The notes beneath the pieces are model-generated. The model did no database searches, had not been told where the DNA came from, and was given only the letters and a program-made list of their open reading frames with translations. Both the position numbers and the translations under genes were made by a program. A DNA stretch of 64,000 nt from Deltaproteobacteria bacterium (GTDB lineage Bacteria > Desulfobacterota > DSM-4660 > Desulfatiglandales > HGW-15): positions 124,001 through 188,000 of the forward strand of contig JAGVAP010000031.1 in assembly GCA_020060215.1 (NCBI GenBank), given 5' to 3'. Below, piece after piece: positions 7,672 through 15,700 of the stretch; the stretch's first letter is position 1; every line of letters starts with the position of its first letter.

Positions 7672-9084
7672 ATGAAAACAGGAAGCTCCTCAGCGATGTC
7701 CAATCCATGGTCGAGACCCAACGGCTACCGCCGCGTGCTCGCCGTCAGCCTGCCTCTGGTGGCCTCCATGGGCTCGCTCACCCTCATGCAGTTCACCGAC
7801 CGTATTTTCCTTGCCAAGTATTCGGTGGATGCGATTGCGGCCGCTCTCCCGGCGGGGATCGCCTCCTTTACGGTCGTCGCGTTCTTCATGGGCGTTGCCA
7901 GCTACACCAACGCATTCGTGGCCCAGTACACCGGGGCCGGGGCCTTTCACCGGGTGGGCTCGGCACTCTGGCAGTCGATCTATTTCTCCCTGTTCTCCGC
8001 TTTCTTTCTGGGGCTCCTTGCCTTTGTCGCGGCGCCCCTTTTCGACCTCGTCGGACACTCACCCCCGATCCGCGAACTCGAGGTCGCGTACTTCCGGATC
8101 CTTACCCTGGGCGCCGGGCTGGTGGTGCTGAACTCGGCCCTGGCCTGTTTCTACACGGGCCGGGGCCTCACCTGGACGGTCATGATCGTCAACATGATAG
8201 GGGCGGCGGTGAACATCCCCCTGGACTATGTTCTCATCAACGGCATCGGTCCCTTTCCCGAACTGGGCATCACGGGTGCGGCCATTGCCACGGTGGTCTC
8301 CTCCGCTGCGGTCAGCGTCAGCCTGGCCCTTCTCATCTTCGGCGAAAAGAACAGGGCACGCTTCGGCACCTGGCGCCGGCACCGGTTCGACAGGGATCTC
8401 TTCGGACGACTGATGCAGTTCGGCCTCCCGAGCGGCGTGCAGTTCTTTCTGGAGGTCTTCGGATTCACCTTCTTCATTCTGATGCTGGGCCGGCTTGGGG
8501 ATCTCGAACTGGCGGTCTCCAACATCGCCCTTTCCCTGGAGGCGCTTGCTTTTCTCCCCATGGTGGGCTTCCACATCGGAAACAGCACCCTCGTGGGGCA
8601 GGCGATCGGATGCGGCCGGCCTGAAGAGGGGGTGACTTCGACCAGGAGCGCCCTCCATATCACGCTCGCCTACATGGGGCTCATCGCGGCGGCCTTTGTC
8701 CTGATGCCGGAGCCGCTTCTCGATCTCTTCAAGGCCGGCAACCATTCAGAGGTGCAGTACGCGGAGATCAAGGAAACGGGCGTGGTCCTCATGCGGTTCG
8801 TGGCGGTATTCTGCCTTTTCGACGGTCTCAACCTCGTCTTCTCAGGGGCCATCAAAGGCGCAGGCGACACCCGTTTCATCATGTGGACGATTGCCGTCCT
8901 GACCCTGGGGATGATGATCATCCCGGTCTATCTTGCCATCGAGGTCCTCGGCGCCGGTATCTATACGGCCTGGACCCTGGTCACCGCGTACGCCTGCGCC
9001 CTTGGCATGGCATTCATGCTGCGATATCGAAAAGGCAAGTGGAAGAGGATGCGGGTGATCGAAACAGTGCCCGGAGAAGCATGA
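7672..9084 (+). CDS. MATE family efflux transporter
   Basis: 470-aa inner-membrane antiporter of the multidrug and toxin extrusion family, with about 12 hydrophobic segments in two homologous halves. Typical MATE patterns are visible: LAVSLPLVASMGSLTLMQFTD at the N-terminus, the GAAVNIPLDYVLINGIGPFPELGITGAAIAT-type loop near residue 175-205, and GFHIGNSTLVGQAIGCG near residue 305. It would export a cationic or organic substrate against H+ or Na+. The ATG at 7672 has a poor ribosome site; the ATG at 7696 (MSNPWSRPNGY) follows AGGAAG and is an alternative. Flanking genes give no clue to substrate. Confidence 0.9.
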   Translation: MKTGSSSAMSNPWSRPNGYRRVLAVSLPLVASMGSLTLMQFTDRIFLAKYSVDAIAAALPAGIASFTVVAFFMGVASYTNAFVAQYTGAGAFHRVGSALWQSIYFSLFSAFFLGLLAFVAAPLFDLVGHSPPIRELEVAYFRILTLGAGLVVLNSALACFYTGRGLTWTVMIVNMIGAAVNIPLDYVLINGIGPFPELGITGAAIATVVSSAAVSVSLALLIFGEKNRARFGTWRRHRFDRDLFGRLMQFGLPSGVQFFLEVFGFTFFILMLGRLGDLELAVSNIALSLEALAFLPMVGFHIGNSTLVGQAIGCGRPEEGVTSTRSALHITLAYMGLIAAAFVLMPEPLLDLFKAGNHSEVQYAEIKETGVVLMRFVAVFCLFDGLNLVFSGAIKGAGDTRFIMWTIAVLTLGMMIIPVYLAIEVLGAGIYTAWTLVTAYACALGMAFMLRYRKGKWKRMRVIETVPGEA

Positions 9085-9368
9085 ATGAATAAGGTGACAC
9101 CCCCTCTGCGGGATTTTTCAGATACTTGTCCCTATCGCCAGCAAAACAGGTGTATGAAAAAGCATACCTGCGAGCAAGGCCCGCCGGACCCTCTCAGCCC
9201 CTAAATACCATCATTTCAATTGTTTGAAGATCTGTAGCCGCTGGTGCGGAGCTTGCAAAAGCATAGCCCGTCATTATCTCTGAAGGGTTGATCACGTCCG
9301 CCGATGGAATGGCCAATTCAGACTCAGGGAGGAGGAAGATGAGCTAAACAGACTGCAGAACAGATCGC

Positions 9369-10331
9369 GTGATGATGGAAAAACCATCCGGCCTCGGAAT
9401 CAGTATCAAACGCCGGCCAGACCCTCTCTCGAACCGGGGGGCAGCACCGGGGCGCACCTGGTGGATGGCGCACCTGCTGAGCTCCTTCATCCTGATCTTC
9501 TGTTTCGCCGGCACTGCAACGGCCGACAGGAGATCTTCCGCTCAACCCTCCCTTAAGAAGTGCGACGCCGAAGCTGAAAACCCTCTCGTAGATGAAATGC
9601 TCAGGCACGTCGGTGTTCCGTACGAGTGGGGGGGCAGCGACCCGGGCGGGCTGGACTGCTCGGGCTATGTCGGTCTTGTGTACCGAAACGCCTGCGGACT
9701 GGATCTGCCACGTCATTCGAGGTCGCTCTACCTCTCTTCCGACCTCCAGAAGGTCTCACTGGACGAACTTCAGACCGGGGACCTCCTCTTTTTCGCCCTT
9801 TCCAAGGGGAGCAGAAGGATCAATCACGTGGGGATTTACCTCTCAGGGGGAAGATTCGTCCATGCGTCCCTCACCTTGGGGGTGATCGTATCCCGTCTGG
9901 ATGAAAAGTACTACAGCGACAGGATTGCCGGCGCACGGAGGGTCCCAGAACAGCCGCAGTCCCATTTCCCCGGGACGGCATCGACCCCTTCCGAATCCGA
10001 ACCTGATCACAGATGGGGTTTGCACGAGACAGTGCCTCCCGGCAGATCCCTCGGCCTGAACCTCACACCCGGCACCAACGGAGATGATTGGAGGATCTCC
10101 ACCACGTTTCACCCTCTGTCTCTCACACCAGGATCACACGGTAGGAAAGATCGCGGACAGGAGGGCATGAACCTGTCGCTCAGCTACAGCAGGAGACTCT
10201 CCGAAGGGATGACCGTTTTCCTGACGGGCGAGCGGCTCCTGCGGAGCGCGGCACCATTGCACGACCTGACTGAGCACAGGGGAGTCTCGGAAGATCAGAG
10301 GGTCTCCCTCCTTTTCAACTTTTCCTACTGA
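9369..10331 (+). CDS. NlpC/P60 family cysteine peptidase with unusual C-terminal extension
   Basis: 320 aa. After an N-terminal hydrophobic stretch (LLSSFILIFCFAGTATA, likely export signal preceded by a long basic n-region) comes an NlpC/P60 domain of about residues 72-195. The catalytic residues are visible: Cys97 in GLDCSGYV, His153 in INHVGIYL and a third polar residue near His165 (FVHAS). Such enzymes cut peptidoglycan stem peptides. The tail (about 200-320) is not part of the family; it alternates polar and hydrophobic residues and ends VSLLFNFSY, resembling outer-membrane beta-strands with a terminal aromatic residue. Start uncertain: several in-frame ATGs at 9369-9375 and no clear ribosome site. 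Confidence 0.8.
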   Translation: MMMEKPSGLGISIKRRPDPLSNRGAAPGRTWWMAHLLSSFILIFCFAGTATADRRSSAQPSLKKCDAEAENPLVDEMLRHVGVPYEWGGSDPGGLDCSGYVGLVYRNACGLDLPRHSRSLYLSSDLQKVSLDELQTGDLLFFALSKGSRRINHVGIYLSGGRFVHASLTLGVIVSRLDEKYYSDRIAGARRVPEQPQSHFPGTASTPSESEPDHRWGLHETVPPGRSLGLNLTPGTNGDDWRISTTFHPLSLTPGSHGRKDRGQEGMNLSLSYSRRLSEGMTVFLTGERLLRSAAPLHDLTEHRGVSEDQRVSLLFNFSY

Positions 10332-10510
10332 CCTCGCGGCTCAATCCTATCCCGAACCGGGTGGTCACCGGCTTCGCCCTGCCTACCGGGACAGCGCCCC
10401 GCCCGTCCGAACAATCTTGATGCGCGGCCTGACGGAAAAATGTACAAGTAGTGAATGAAATCCTCGGGGTAGGGGAGGGCCAGCAGGACGGGCACCGCGG
10501 AGAGGGCGAG

Positions 10511-11761
10511 GTGAAAAAGGAAAAGGTCGGAATCGGAGCGCTTCTTGGGTCCTGCGGTGCCGTGTTCTGGCCCGGGGCCATGATCTTCGGATTCCCCGGC
10601 GTCGCGGGACAGTACTGGAGGGAGACCTTTGGGGTGGATCGCGCGGCCGTCGGACAGACGCTTTTCTTCGTCCTGGCCGGGACCGGGCTCTTCATGTATC
10701 TGATCGGCCGCTGGCAGGTTCGTTTCGGTCATGCCACGATGGCCGGAGTGGGCGGGATCCTCTGCGCCCTGTCGACTTGGATCCTGGGCAGCGCGAGCGG
10801 CATGTCCGTGGTCTATGGGTGCACGTTCCTGATCGGCGTTGCTGCAGCCTTCGTGTATATCCCCACCTTGACCGTGGTTCAGTTCTGGTATCCACAGAGG
10901 AGAGGGTTCGCCACCGGCATGGTCAGCATGGTGTTCGGGCTTTCCGCAGCCCTGATGTCACCGCTCATCGCCGGCCTGCTCCTGCACTGGGGGTACGGTT
11001 CGACCACTCGGGCGGTCAGTCTCATCACTCTGGCGACAGGGTTGGTGGCCGCATGGTTTGTCCGCATGCCCCGGTCTCCTTCGCTCGAACCCAGGGCTGC
11101 TCCCTCCGCAGGGATGATCCGGGGCATGACCGTGAGAGAGGCGCTGCAGACCAGAGCGTTTTGGCTGCTCTGGTTCACCTGGGTCCTGGCGGGCGCAGGA
11201 GGGATCGCCATGGTGACCCTGTCCACGGCCTTCGGCCATTCCATGGGGCTCCTCGCGCGAGAATCCGTCCTCCTGTTGACCGCGTTCAATATCACCAACG
11301 GACTGGGGCGATACCTGAGCGGCCATGTGTCCGACCGCATCGGCCGGAACCGGACCATGGCTGCGACATTCCTGGCCGCAGGCTGCGCCTATGGATTGTT
11401 CTCCCACCTCCAGGGACTGCTCCTCTGGTCCATTCTTGCGGCTCTTGTAGGTCTTGCCTTCGGGACGCTGTTCGCCGTGTCCGCCCCCCTGGCGAGCGAA
11501 TGCTTCGGGATGAAGCACTTCGGCGCCGTCTTCGGACTGGTCTTCACGGCCTACGGCTTCGTGGCCGGGCCATTGGGACCCTGGTTGAGCGGCTACATTC
11601 TGGACGCGACCGGCGGGCGCTTCGACCAGGTCTTCGGGTACCTGGGTGTCTCCTTTCTTGCGGCCGCCCTGTTGATCTGGTTTGTGAGGCCAGGACCCGA
11701 GGCCAGAGATCAGAGGTCACAGGGCAGAGGTCAACCCAGCCGCCGGCCGAGGCCGGTTTGA
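10511..11761 (+). CDS. MFS transporter (monocarboxylate/oxalate-formate antiporter-like)
   Basis: About 416 aa with 12 predicted membrane segments. It opens VKKEKVGIGALLGSCGAVFWPGAMIFGF and shows the MFS loop motif GHVSDRIGRNRTM between helices near the middle, in the style of the OFA/monocarboxylate (MCT-like) group. I choose the GTG at 10511 behind CGGAGAGGGCGAG; the frame is open from 10451 but that region looks non-coding. Substrate probably an organic anion. It is convergent with the HpaB-like gene and is followed by a REP-like element. Confidence 0.85.
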   Translation: MKKEKVGIGALLGSCGAVFWPGAMIFGFPGVAGQYWRETFGVDRAAVGQTLFFVLAGTGLFMYLIGRWQVRFGHATMAGVGGILCALSTWILGSASGMSVVYGCTFLIGVAAAFVYIPTLTVVQFWYPQRRGFATGMVSMVFGLSAALMSPLIAGLLLHWGYGSTTRAVSLITLATGLVAAWFVRMPRSPSLEPRAAPSAGMIRGMTVREALQTRAFWLLWFTWVLAGAGGIAMVTLSTAFGHSMGLLARESVLLLTAFNITNGLGRYLSGHVSDRIGRNRTMAATFLAAGCAYGLFSHLQGLLLWSILAALVGLAFGTLFAVSAPLASECFGMKHFGAVFGLVFTAYGFVAGPLGPWLSGYILDATGGRFDQVFGYLGVSFLAAALLIWFVRPGPEARDQRSQGRGQPSRRPRPV

Positions 11762-11790
11762 TCGAACAGGAAACTTCCTGCCGTCTTCCA

Positions 11791-11819
11791 GATCGCAAGC
11801 AGGAGCTTGCTCCTACAGG
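11791..11819 (-). repeat. REP-like GTAGGAGC element, copy 1
   Basis: On the minus strand it reads CCTGTAGGAGCAAGCTCCTG then CTTGCGATC. GGAGCAAGCTCC is a perfect palindromic core. A second copy is at 35021-35049. It resembles Pseudomonas-type GTAGGAGCGAGCTTGCTCGCG REP sequences. Confidence 0.65.
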
Positions 11820-11906
11820 GGAGAAGGTTTCATATCATCCTTTGTGAACCCTGGCGTTTACGATACCCGGACCCGGGATGTGCGGCCCAAAAGGTAGCTC
11901 CGGTGT

Positions 11907-13439
11907 TCATAGTCGGTACGAATCGTCCCGGTTCGGCAGCTTTGAAGAAATGCAGGAGGGGTAGTCCGGCAACGCGCCGTAGGTGGGGTCCTGCTCCCAT
12001 CCCGGGATCCCCGCAGCCCGCCTGGCGGCGGCCTTGTATCTTCCCCACTCGGCCCCTGCGTGGACGAACATCCGCTGGGCGGCCAGGGAGCCTTCTCCGT
12101 GGATGCTCCCGACCTGGAAATGGGGGTTGGTCAGATCCTTCAGCAACCGAATGGCGCGAAGCCTGTGCTCGGTCGGGTTCCCGGCCTTGCCTCCGAGGTA
12201 CTTCTCCATGAACGGGCGGGTTTCGGGGTTGTTCCAGTCCCGGTAGGAGGGGATCGTGTCCGCGATGCCGCCGCAGATGTCGTGGGCCGTCTTCACGGCC
12301 TGGTGGTAGTTGTCCGCGAAGAGGTACTTGGCGGTGTTGGTGTACACCGTGTTGGGGCTCGCGATATCGGAATCCGCCGCGGTTTCGCAATAGAGGCAGG
12401 ATGCCTTTCCGATGACGCTCACCGCCTCCGCATACATGGCGAGCCAGGCGAGCTTGTCCTTGATGTGGGAGACGTTCTCCACCCCGTTGTACTCGGCCAC
12501 CAGGGCGGAAACGCCTGCGAGCATCTCCAATTCCGTCGTCATCCGGGAGACGCCGAAGAGCCGGTGGAATGTGGCGAAGGCATAGGTGACATCCCTGGAG
12601 AACTTCCACTCCCCGCACAGGAAGACCCGCTCCCAGGGGACGAACACGTCGTCAAAGACGATCATGCACTCGGAGGCGCCGTGCCCGTAGAGGGTGCTCA
12701 CCGGGTAGTCCCAGGCGCCCGCATCCCCCGACTCCCGCATGGGCGGCTCCGACGCGATCATCGTGATCCCTTTGGCGTTGAGGGGGGTGGCGAAGACCAC
12801 CGCATAGTCCTTGTCTTCCTCGCCATGGGCGCGGCACGGCATCACGATGGCTTCGTTGGCCCCGGGGGTGGAGCTGATGTGCATCTTCGCCCCCCTGACC
12901 ACGATGCCGTCCTGTTGACGATCCACCACCCGGACATAGTAGTCCTTGTGGGCCTCCTGCCTGGAAGGACGCAGGCTGCGGTCCCCCTTGACATCGGTCA
13001 TCGCCCCGGTGATGCCGAGGTCGGTTTTCTGGAGATACTTCCGGTAGGCCTCCACACGCTCCACATATCGGGTGCCCAGCCGCCTGTCCATCTTGTCCGC
13101 GACGACCCTGGAGGCCTCGAGGGCGTCGATGCCCATGCAGTGGAGCTGCGTTCCGCCGCCCGTCCGCCACGTGGTCAGAAAGATCTCCCTTCTCTTCAGG
13201 AGGTCCTCGGAGCTCCTGGGGGAGACAAAGAGTGCGTTTACCTCCTCCCCTTCCTCGTTCTTCGCCACGAAGAGCGGGCGATATTTCGGATCGTTCGGGA
13301 AGAAGTAATCCATGGCCGCGCTTCGGATGACGTTGCTCAGGAGGGGGTGCGCAGTCACATCCTTTATCCTTTCCCCCAGACAATAGATGACCCTTCCGTC
13401 TCTCAGGCTCTGCAGGTACTGCTCAACCGATCGGATCAT
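11907..13439 (-). CDS. 4-hydroxyphenylacetate 3-hydroxylase / 4-hydroxybutyryl-CoA dehydratase family flavoprotein
   Basis: 510 aa from the ATG at 13439, which follows AGGAGGCGAC; an open frame to 13532 has no support. The sequence follows the AbfD/HpaB superfamily: GAMTDVKGDRSLRPS (about 145-159), DGIVVRGAKMHIS (178-189), FDDVFVPWERVFLCGEW (262-278) and SIHGEGS near the C-terminus. It looks closer to AbfD than to HpaB. However, of the four AbfD [4Fe-4S] ligands (Cys99, Cys103, His292, Cys299) only Cys101 and His292 have counterparts; the other two positions are Thr97 and Arg299. It may therefore be a flavin hydroxylase, isomerase or dehydratase lacking the cluster. Last gene of the minus-strand SDR/FAH/M20/Ior run. 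Confidence 0.85.
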   Translation of the reverse strand: MIRSVEQYLQSLRDGRVIYCLGERIKDVTAHPLLSNVIRSAAMDYFFPNDPKYRPLFVAKNEEGEEVNALFVSPRSSEDLLKRREIFLTTWRTGGGTQLHCMGIDALEASRVVADKMDRRLGTRYVERVEAYRKYLQKTDLGITGAMTDVKGDRSLRPSRQEAHKDYYVRVVDRQQDGIVVRGAKMHISSTPGANEAIVMPCRAHGEEDKDYAVVFATPLNAKGITMIASEPPMRESGDAGAWDYPVSTLYGHGASECMIVFDDVFVPWERVFLCGEWKFSRDVTYAFATFHRLFGVSRMTTELEMLAGVSALVAEYNGVENVSHIKDKLAWLAMYAEAVSVIGKASCLYCETAADSDIASPNTVYTNTAKYLFADNYHQAVKTAHDICGGIADTIPSYRDWNNPETRPFMEKYLGGKAGNPTEHRLRAIRLLKDLTNPHFQVGSIHGEGSLAAQRMFVHAGAEWGRYKAAARRAAGIPGWEQDPTYGALPDYPSCISSKLPNRDDSYRL

Positions 13440-13478
13440 GTCGCCTCCTGGTTTTTCTGCCACGAAGACACCAAGGAA

Positions 13479-13515
13479 ATGTCCAACGCAGAATGTCCAA
13501 TGTCCAATTTCCAAG
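13479..13515. repeat. Tandem word repeat AATGTCCAA
   Basis: Three spaced copies of ATGTCCAA with an extra TTTCCAAGG, just upstream of the HpaB-like gene. Related words occur elsewhere in the window. Not a CRISPR: units are short, irregular and overlapping. Confidence 0.5.
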
Positions 13516-13600
13516 GTAACAGAAAGATTCAATGGATCTCCGAAAATCCAGAGATGGCTTTTCCATCATCTCTGTGTCTTTATGGCCGATTTTCTTTCCT

Positions 13601-13630
13601 TCGATATTCGACATTCGATATTCGATATTC
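13601..13630. repeat. Tandem word repeat CGATATTCGA
   Basis: TCGATATTCG, ACATTCGATA, TTCGATATTC: three overlapping near-palindromic units. Similar words recur at 53251-53410. Lies between the SDR and HpaB-like genes. Confidence 0.5.
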
Positions 13631-13645
13631 TGCGGTTCGCTTCTC

Positions 13646-14413
13646 TTACATCCCCATCCCGCCGTCCACGGGGATCACCGCACCGGTCACATACGTCCCC
13701 TTGAAGGCCAGGAAGCTGACCACCTCAGCGACCTCGTGGGGCTCACCCGGGCGGCCCATGGGGATCCCCTCGATCTCCGTTCGGAGCCGCTCCTCGGTGT
13801 TGAAGAGGGGAGCGGTCATATCGGTCCTGAAGAAGCCGGGGACGACCACATTGGCGGTGATGCCCTTTGTGGCGACCTCCCTGGCCAGGGATTTGGTGAA
13901 CCCGATCAGTCCCGCTTTGGCGGAGCCGTAGGGCGTATCTCCGGCATGACCGTGGACCCCGGCATTGGAGGAGATGGTAATGATCCTGCCCCAGCGTCGT
14001 TCAACCATCAAGGGCACGATATGGCGGCAACAGTTGAAGGCCCCTCCTAGGGCGGTTTGGATCACCAGATCCCAATCCCGACGAGCGATCTTTTGAACCC
14101 TCCCGCCTCTGTGGATCGCGGCGTTATGGACGAGGATGTCGATGCCGCCCATCTCCTCTGTCGCCCGTTCGACCATAACCTTGACCTGGGCTTCATCCGC
14201 GACGTCGGCCTTGACGAGCAGGGCCCGCCTCCCCATCCCTCTGATCTTTTGCACGACCTCCTCGGCGGCATCCGGTCTGGAGACATAGTTGATGATGAGG
14301 TCCGCCCCATGTTCGGCCAGGTCCAGCGCGATGGCCCTGCCGATTCCCCTTGCCGCCCCGGTGACCAGGGCGACCCTCTGACTGGCGTTCATTACCCTAT
14401 CCCCCATTTCCAT
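13646..14413 (-). CDS. Short-chain dehydrogenase/reductase (FabG-like)
   Basis: 255 aa NAD(P)-dependent oxidoreductase of the classical SDR type. The cofactor motif TGAARGIG, the structural NAAIH (NNAG-type), the catalytic Ser in ITISSNAG and the Tyr-Lys pair in TPYGSAKAG are all present, and the C-terminus ends with VTGAVIPVDGGMGM. The start at 14413 (MEMGDRVMNASQRVALVTG) follows GGGAGGAGCCATCC; the ATG at 14392 is an alternative. The open frame extends to 14620 but that part reads through a dispersed repeat. In an operon-like run with an FAH hydrolase and an HpaB-like flavoprotein, suggesting a role in ring or side-chain catabolism. Confidence 0.9.
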   Translation of the reverse strand: MEMGDRVMNASQRVALVTGAARGIGRAIALDLAEHGADLIINYVSRPDAAEEVVQKIRGMGRRALLVKADVADEAQVKVMVERATEEMGGIDILVHNAAIHRGGRVQKIARRDWDLVIQTALGGAFNCCRHIVPLMVERRWGRIITISSNAGVHGHAGDTPYGSAKAGLIGFTKSLAREVATKGITANVVVPGFFRTDMTAPLFNTEERLRTEIEGIPMGRPGEPHEVAEVVSFLAFKGTYVTGAVIPVDGGMGM

Positions 14414-14463
14414 GGATGGCTCCTCCCGGCCGATGCCCGCCGGGGGCCCGACAAGGCGGAATC

Positions 14464-14494
14464 GATGGGTTCCGCTGCGCTCCACCCATCCTAC
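14464..14494 (-). repeat. Dispersed 31-bp imperfect palindrome, copy 2
   Basis: On the minus strand it begins GTAGGATGGGTGGAGCGCAG, matching copy 1 at 7502-7532 almost base for base. It lies in the gap between the FAH-family and SDR genes and creates a spurious in-frame N-terminal extension of the SDR. Confidence 0.75.
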
Positions 14495-14655
14495 GAACCA
14501 AACACGACTCGCTGATCGCCCGACTTCACCCTCATCTCTCTGTAGGAGGGAGGACCGCCGGGAAGTCTCCTCCGCAATCAGCCGTTCCGCTCGGCGGCAG
14601 GGGCTCGACCGACTGCCCACCGCGGGAATCGCAAGGCGACACTACCGGGTGAGCG

Positions 14656-15588
14656 CTAGTACCCGGCAATGACCGGATTCCTGATCGTGCCCAGGTTCTC
14701 GATCGTGACGACCACCGTGTCGCCGGGGTTCAGGTAGATGCCTCTGGCATGGCCCACGCCCATCGGCGTCCCCGTGGCGATGACGTCTCCCGGCTGGAGC
14801 GTCACCAGCTCACTCAGGTATTCGATCTGTTCCGGGATGGTAAAGTACATGTCCTGACTGGATGCGTCCTGCATCAGGGTGTCGTTGACCCAAAGTCGGA
14901 TACGAAGCGCGTGGGGGTCGGAGATGAACTCCATGGGGGTGATCCACGGTCCCATGGGGCAGGACGTGTCGAAGGACTTCCCTCCCAGCCAGTCGAACTT
15001 GAAGTCCCAGTCCTTTCGGAAGTTCCTGGCGCGATCCGAGACATCATTGAGCACGACCAGGCCGGCCACGTACTTCATGGCATCGGCAGCCGTCACACTC
15101 CTGCAAGGGCGGCCCATCACCACACCGATCTCGGCCTCCCAATCCACCTTGGCCCCGGGACAGGGAATCCGGATCGATGCATCGGGTCCAACCACCGTAT
15201 GTCGCGGCAGCTTGTTGAAGAAGTAAGGCCGGGCGGTGCTCTTGTCCGGCAGACGTTTGTCGCCCATCTCTCTGCCGTGATCGACGTAGTTCGCCGCTGC
15301 GCAACAGATCGCCGGCGGATAGAGGATGGGGGCGGCAAGCCGGCAATCGGACAACGGACCGACAACGGCGGAAGCGGGACTCGCGCCGGTCTCTGCGAGC
15401 TCTCTGAGCATCGGCAGGAGAGAATCCCAGTGTTCCAGAATGGAAAGGGTGGATGCAGCATTACATCCGGGTGGGATCTTCTTTCCGCCCAGGGCTGTTG
15501 CGATGTCTACGACACGATCATCGCCGACGAGAAGCCCTGAGCGGGGCGCCCCGTCTTTACCCATGTAGCTGAGCAGCCTGAATTCCAT
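14656..15588 (-). CDS. Fumarylacetoacetate hydrolase family protein
   Basis: 310 aa from the ATG at 15588, preceded by AGGAAACG; a TTG one codon upstream is a minor alternative. The FAH fold metal site is visible: Glu151 and Glu153 in VDWEAEIGVVMGRP and Asp182 in VVLNDVSDRA, with the active-site His104 in NYVDHGREMG. Family members cleave C-C bonds of acylpyruvates or isomerise and decarboxylate ring-cleavage products such as 2-hydroxyhepta-2,4-dienedioate. Neighbours (SDR, HpaB-like flavoprotein, M20 hydrolase, IorAB) point to an aromatic or aryl-keto-acid catabolic operon. Confidence 0.9.
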   Translation of the reverse strand: MEFRLLSYMGKDGAPRSGLLVGDDRVVDIATALGGKKIPPGCNAASTLSILEHWDSLLPMLRELAETGASPASAVVGPLSDCRLAAPILYPPAICCAAANYVDHGREMGDKRLPDKSTARPYFFNKLPRHTVVGPDASIRIPCPGAKVDWEAEIGVVMGRPCRSVTAADAMKYVAGLVVLNDVSDRARNFRKDWDFKFDWLGGKSFDTSCPMGPWITPMEFISDPHALRIRLWVNDTLMQDASSQDMYFTIPEQIEYLSELVTLQPGDVIATGTPMGVGHARGIYLNPGDTVVVTIENLGTIRNPVIAGY

Positions 15589-15660
15589 CAACGTTTCCTC
15601 GCTTTCACCGGGACGAAGGTCGACGCCATTTCGCGGATTTCAAAAGACGCTTTTCTGACC

Positions 15661-15686
15661 ATCCTGTTCATCCTGTTATCCTGTCA
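15661..15686 (-). repeat. 26-bp ACAGGAT-type repeat, copy 1
   Basis: Minus-strand reading TGACAGGATAACAGGATGAA then CAGGAT. An identical 26-mer lies at 41639-41664, with variants at 41816-41834 and 55239-55267. Intergenic in every case. Confidence 0.75.
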
Positions 15687-15700
15687 AGGTCCTTGAAGTC

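Noticed and set aside
11907..13439. Genuine 4-hydroxybutyryl-CoA dehydratase (abfD)
   Set aside because: Two of the four [4Fe-4S] ligand positions are Thr and Arg, so I do not assign that function or symbol.
13479..13630. Possible CRISPR or VNTR in the AATGTCCAA/CGATATTCGA words
   Set aside because: Short overlapping words without spacer structure; same type found singly at several other gaps.
12060..13931. 623-codon plus-strand frame
   Set aside because: Antisense to the AbfD/HpaB-like gene and the end of the SDR gene.
14414..14620. N-terminal extension of the SDR protein
   Set aside because: The extension translates the dispersed palindrome (VGWVERSGTH) and has no ribosome site; the real start is at 14413 or 14392.
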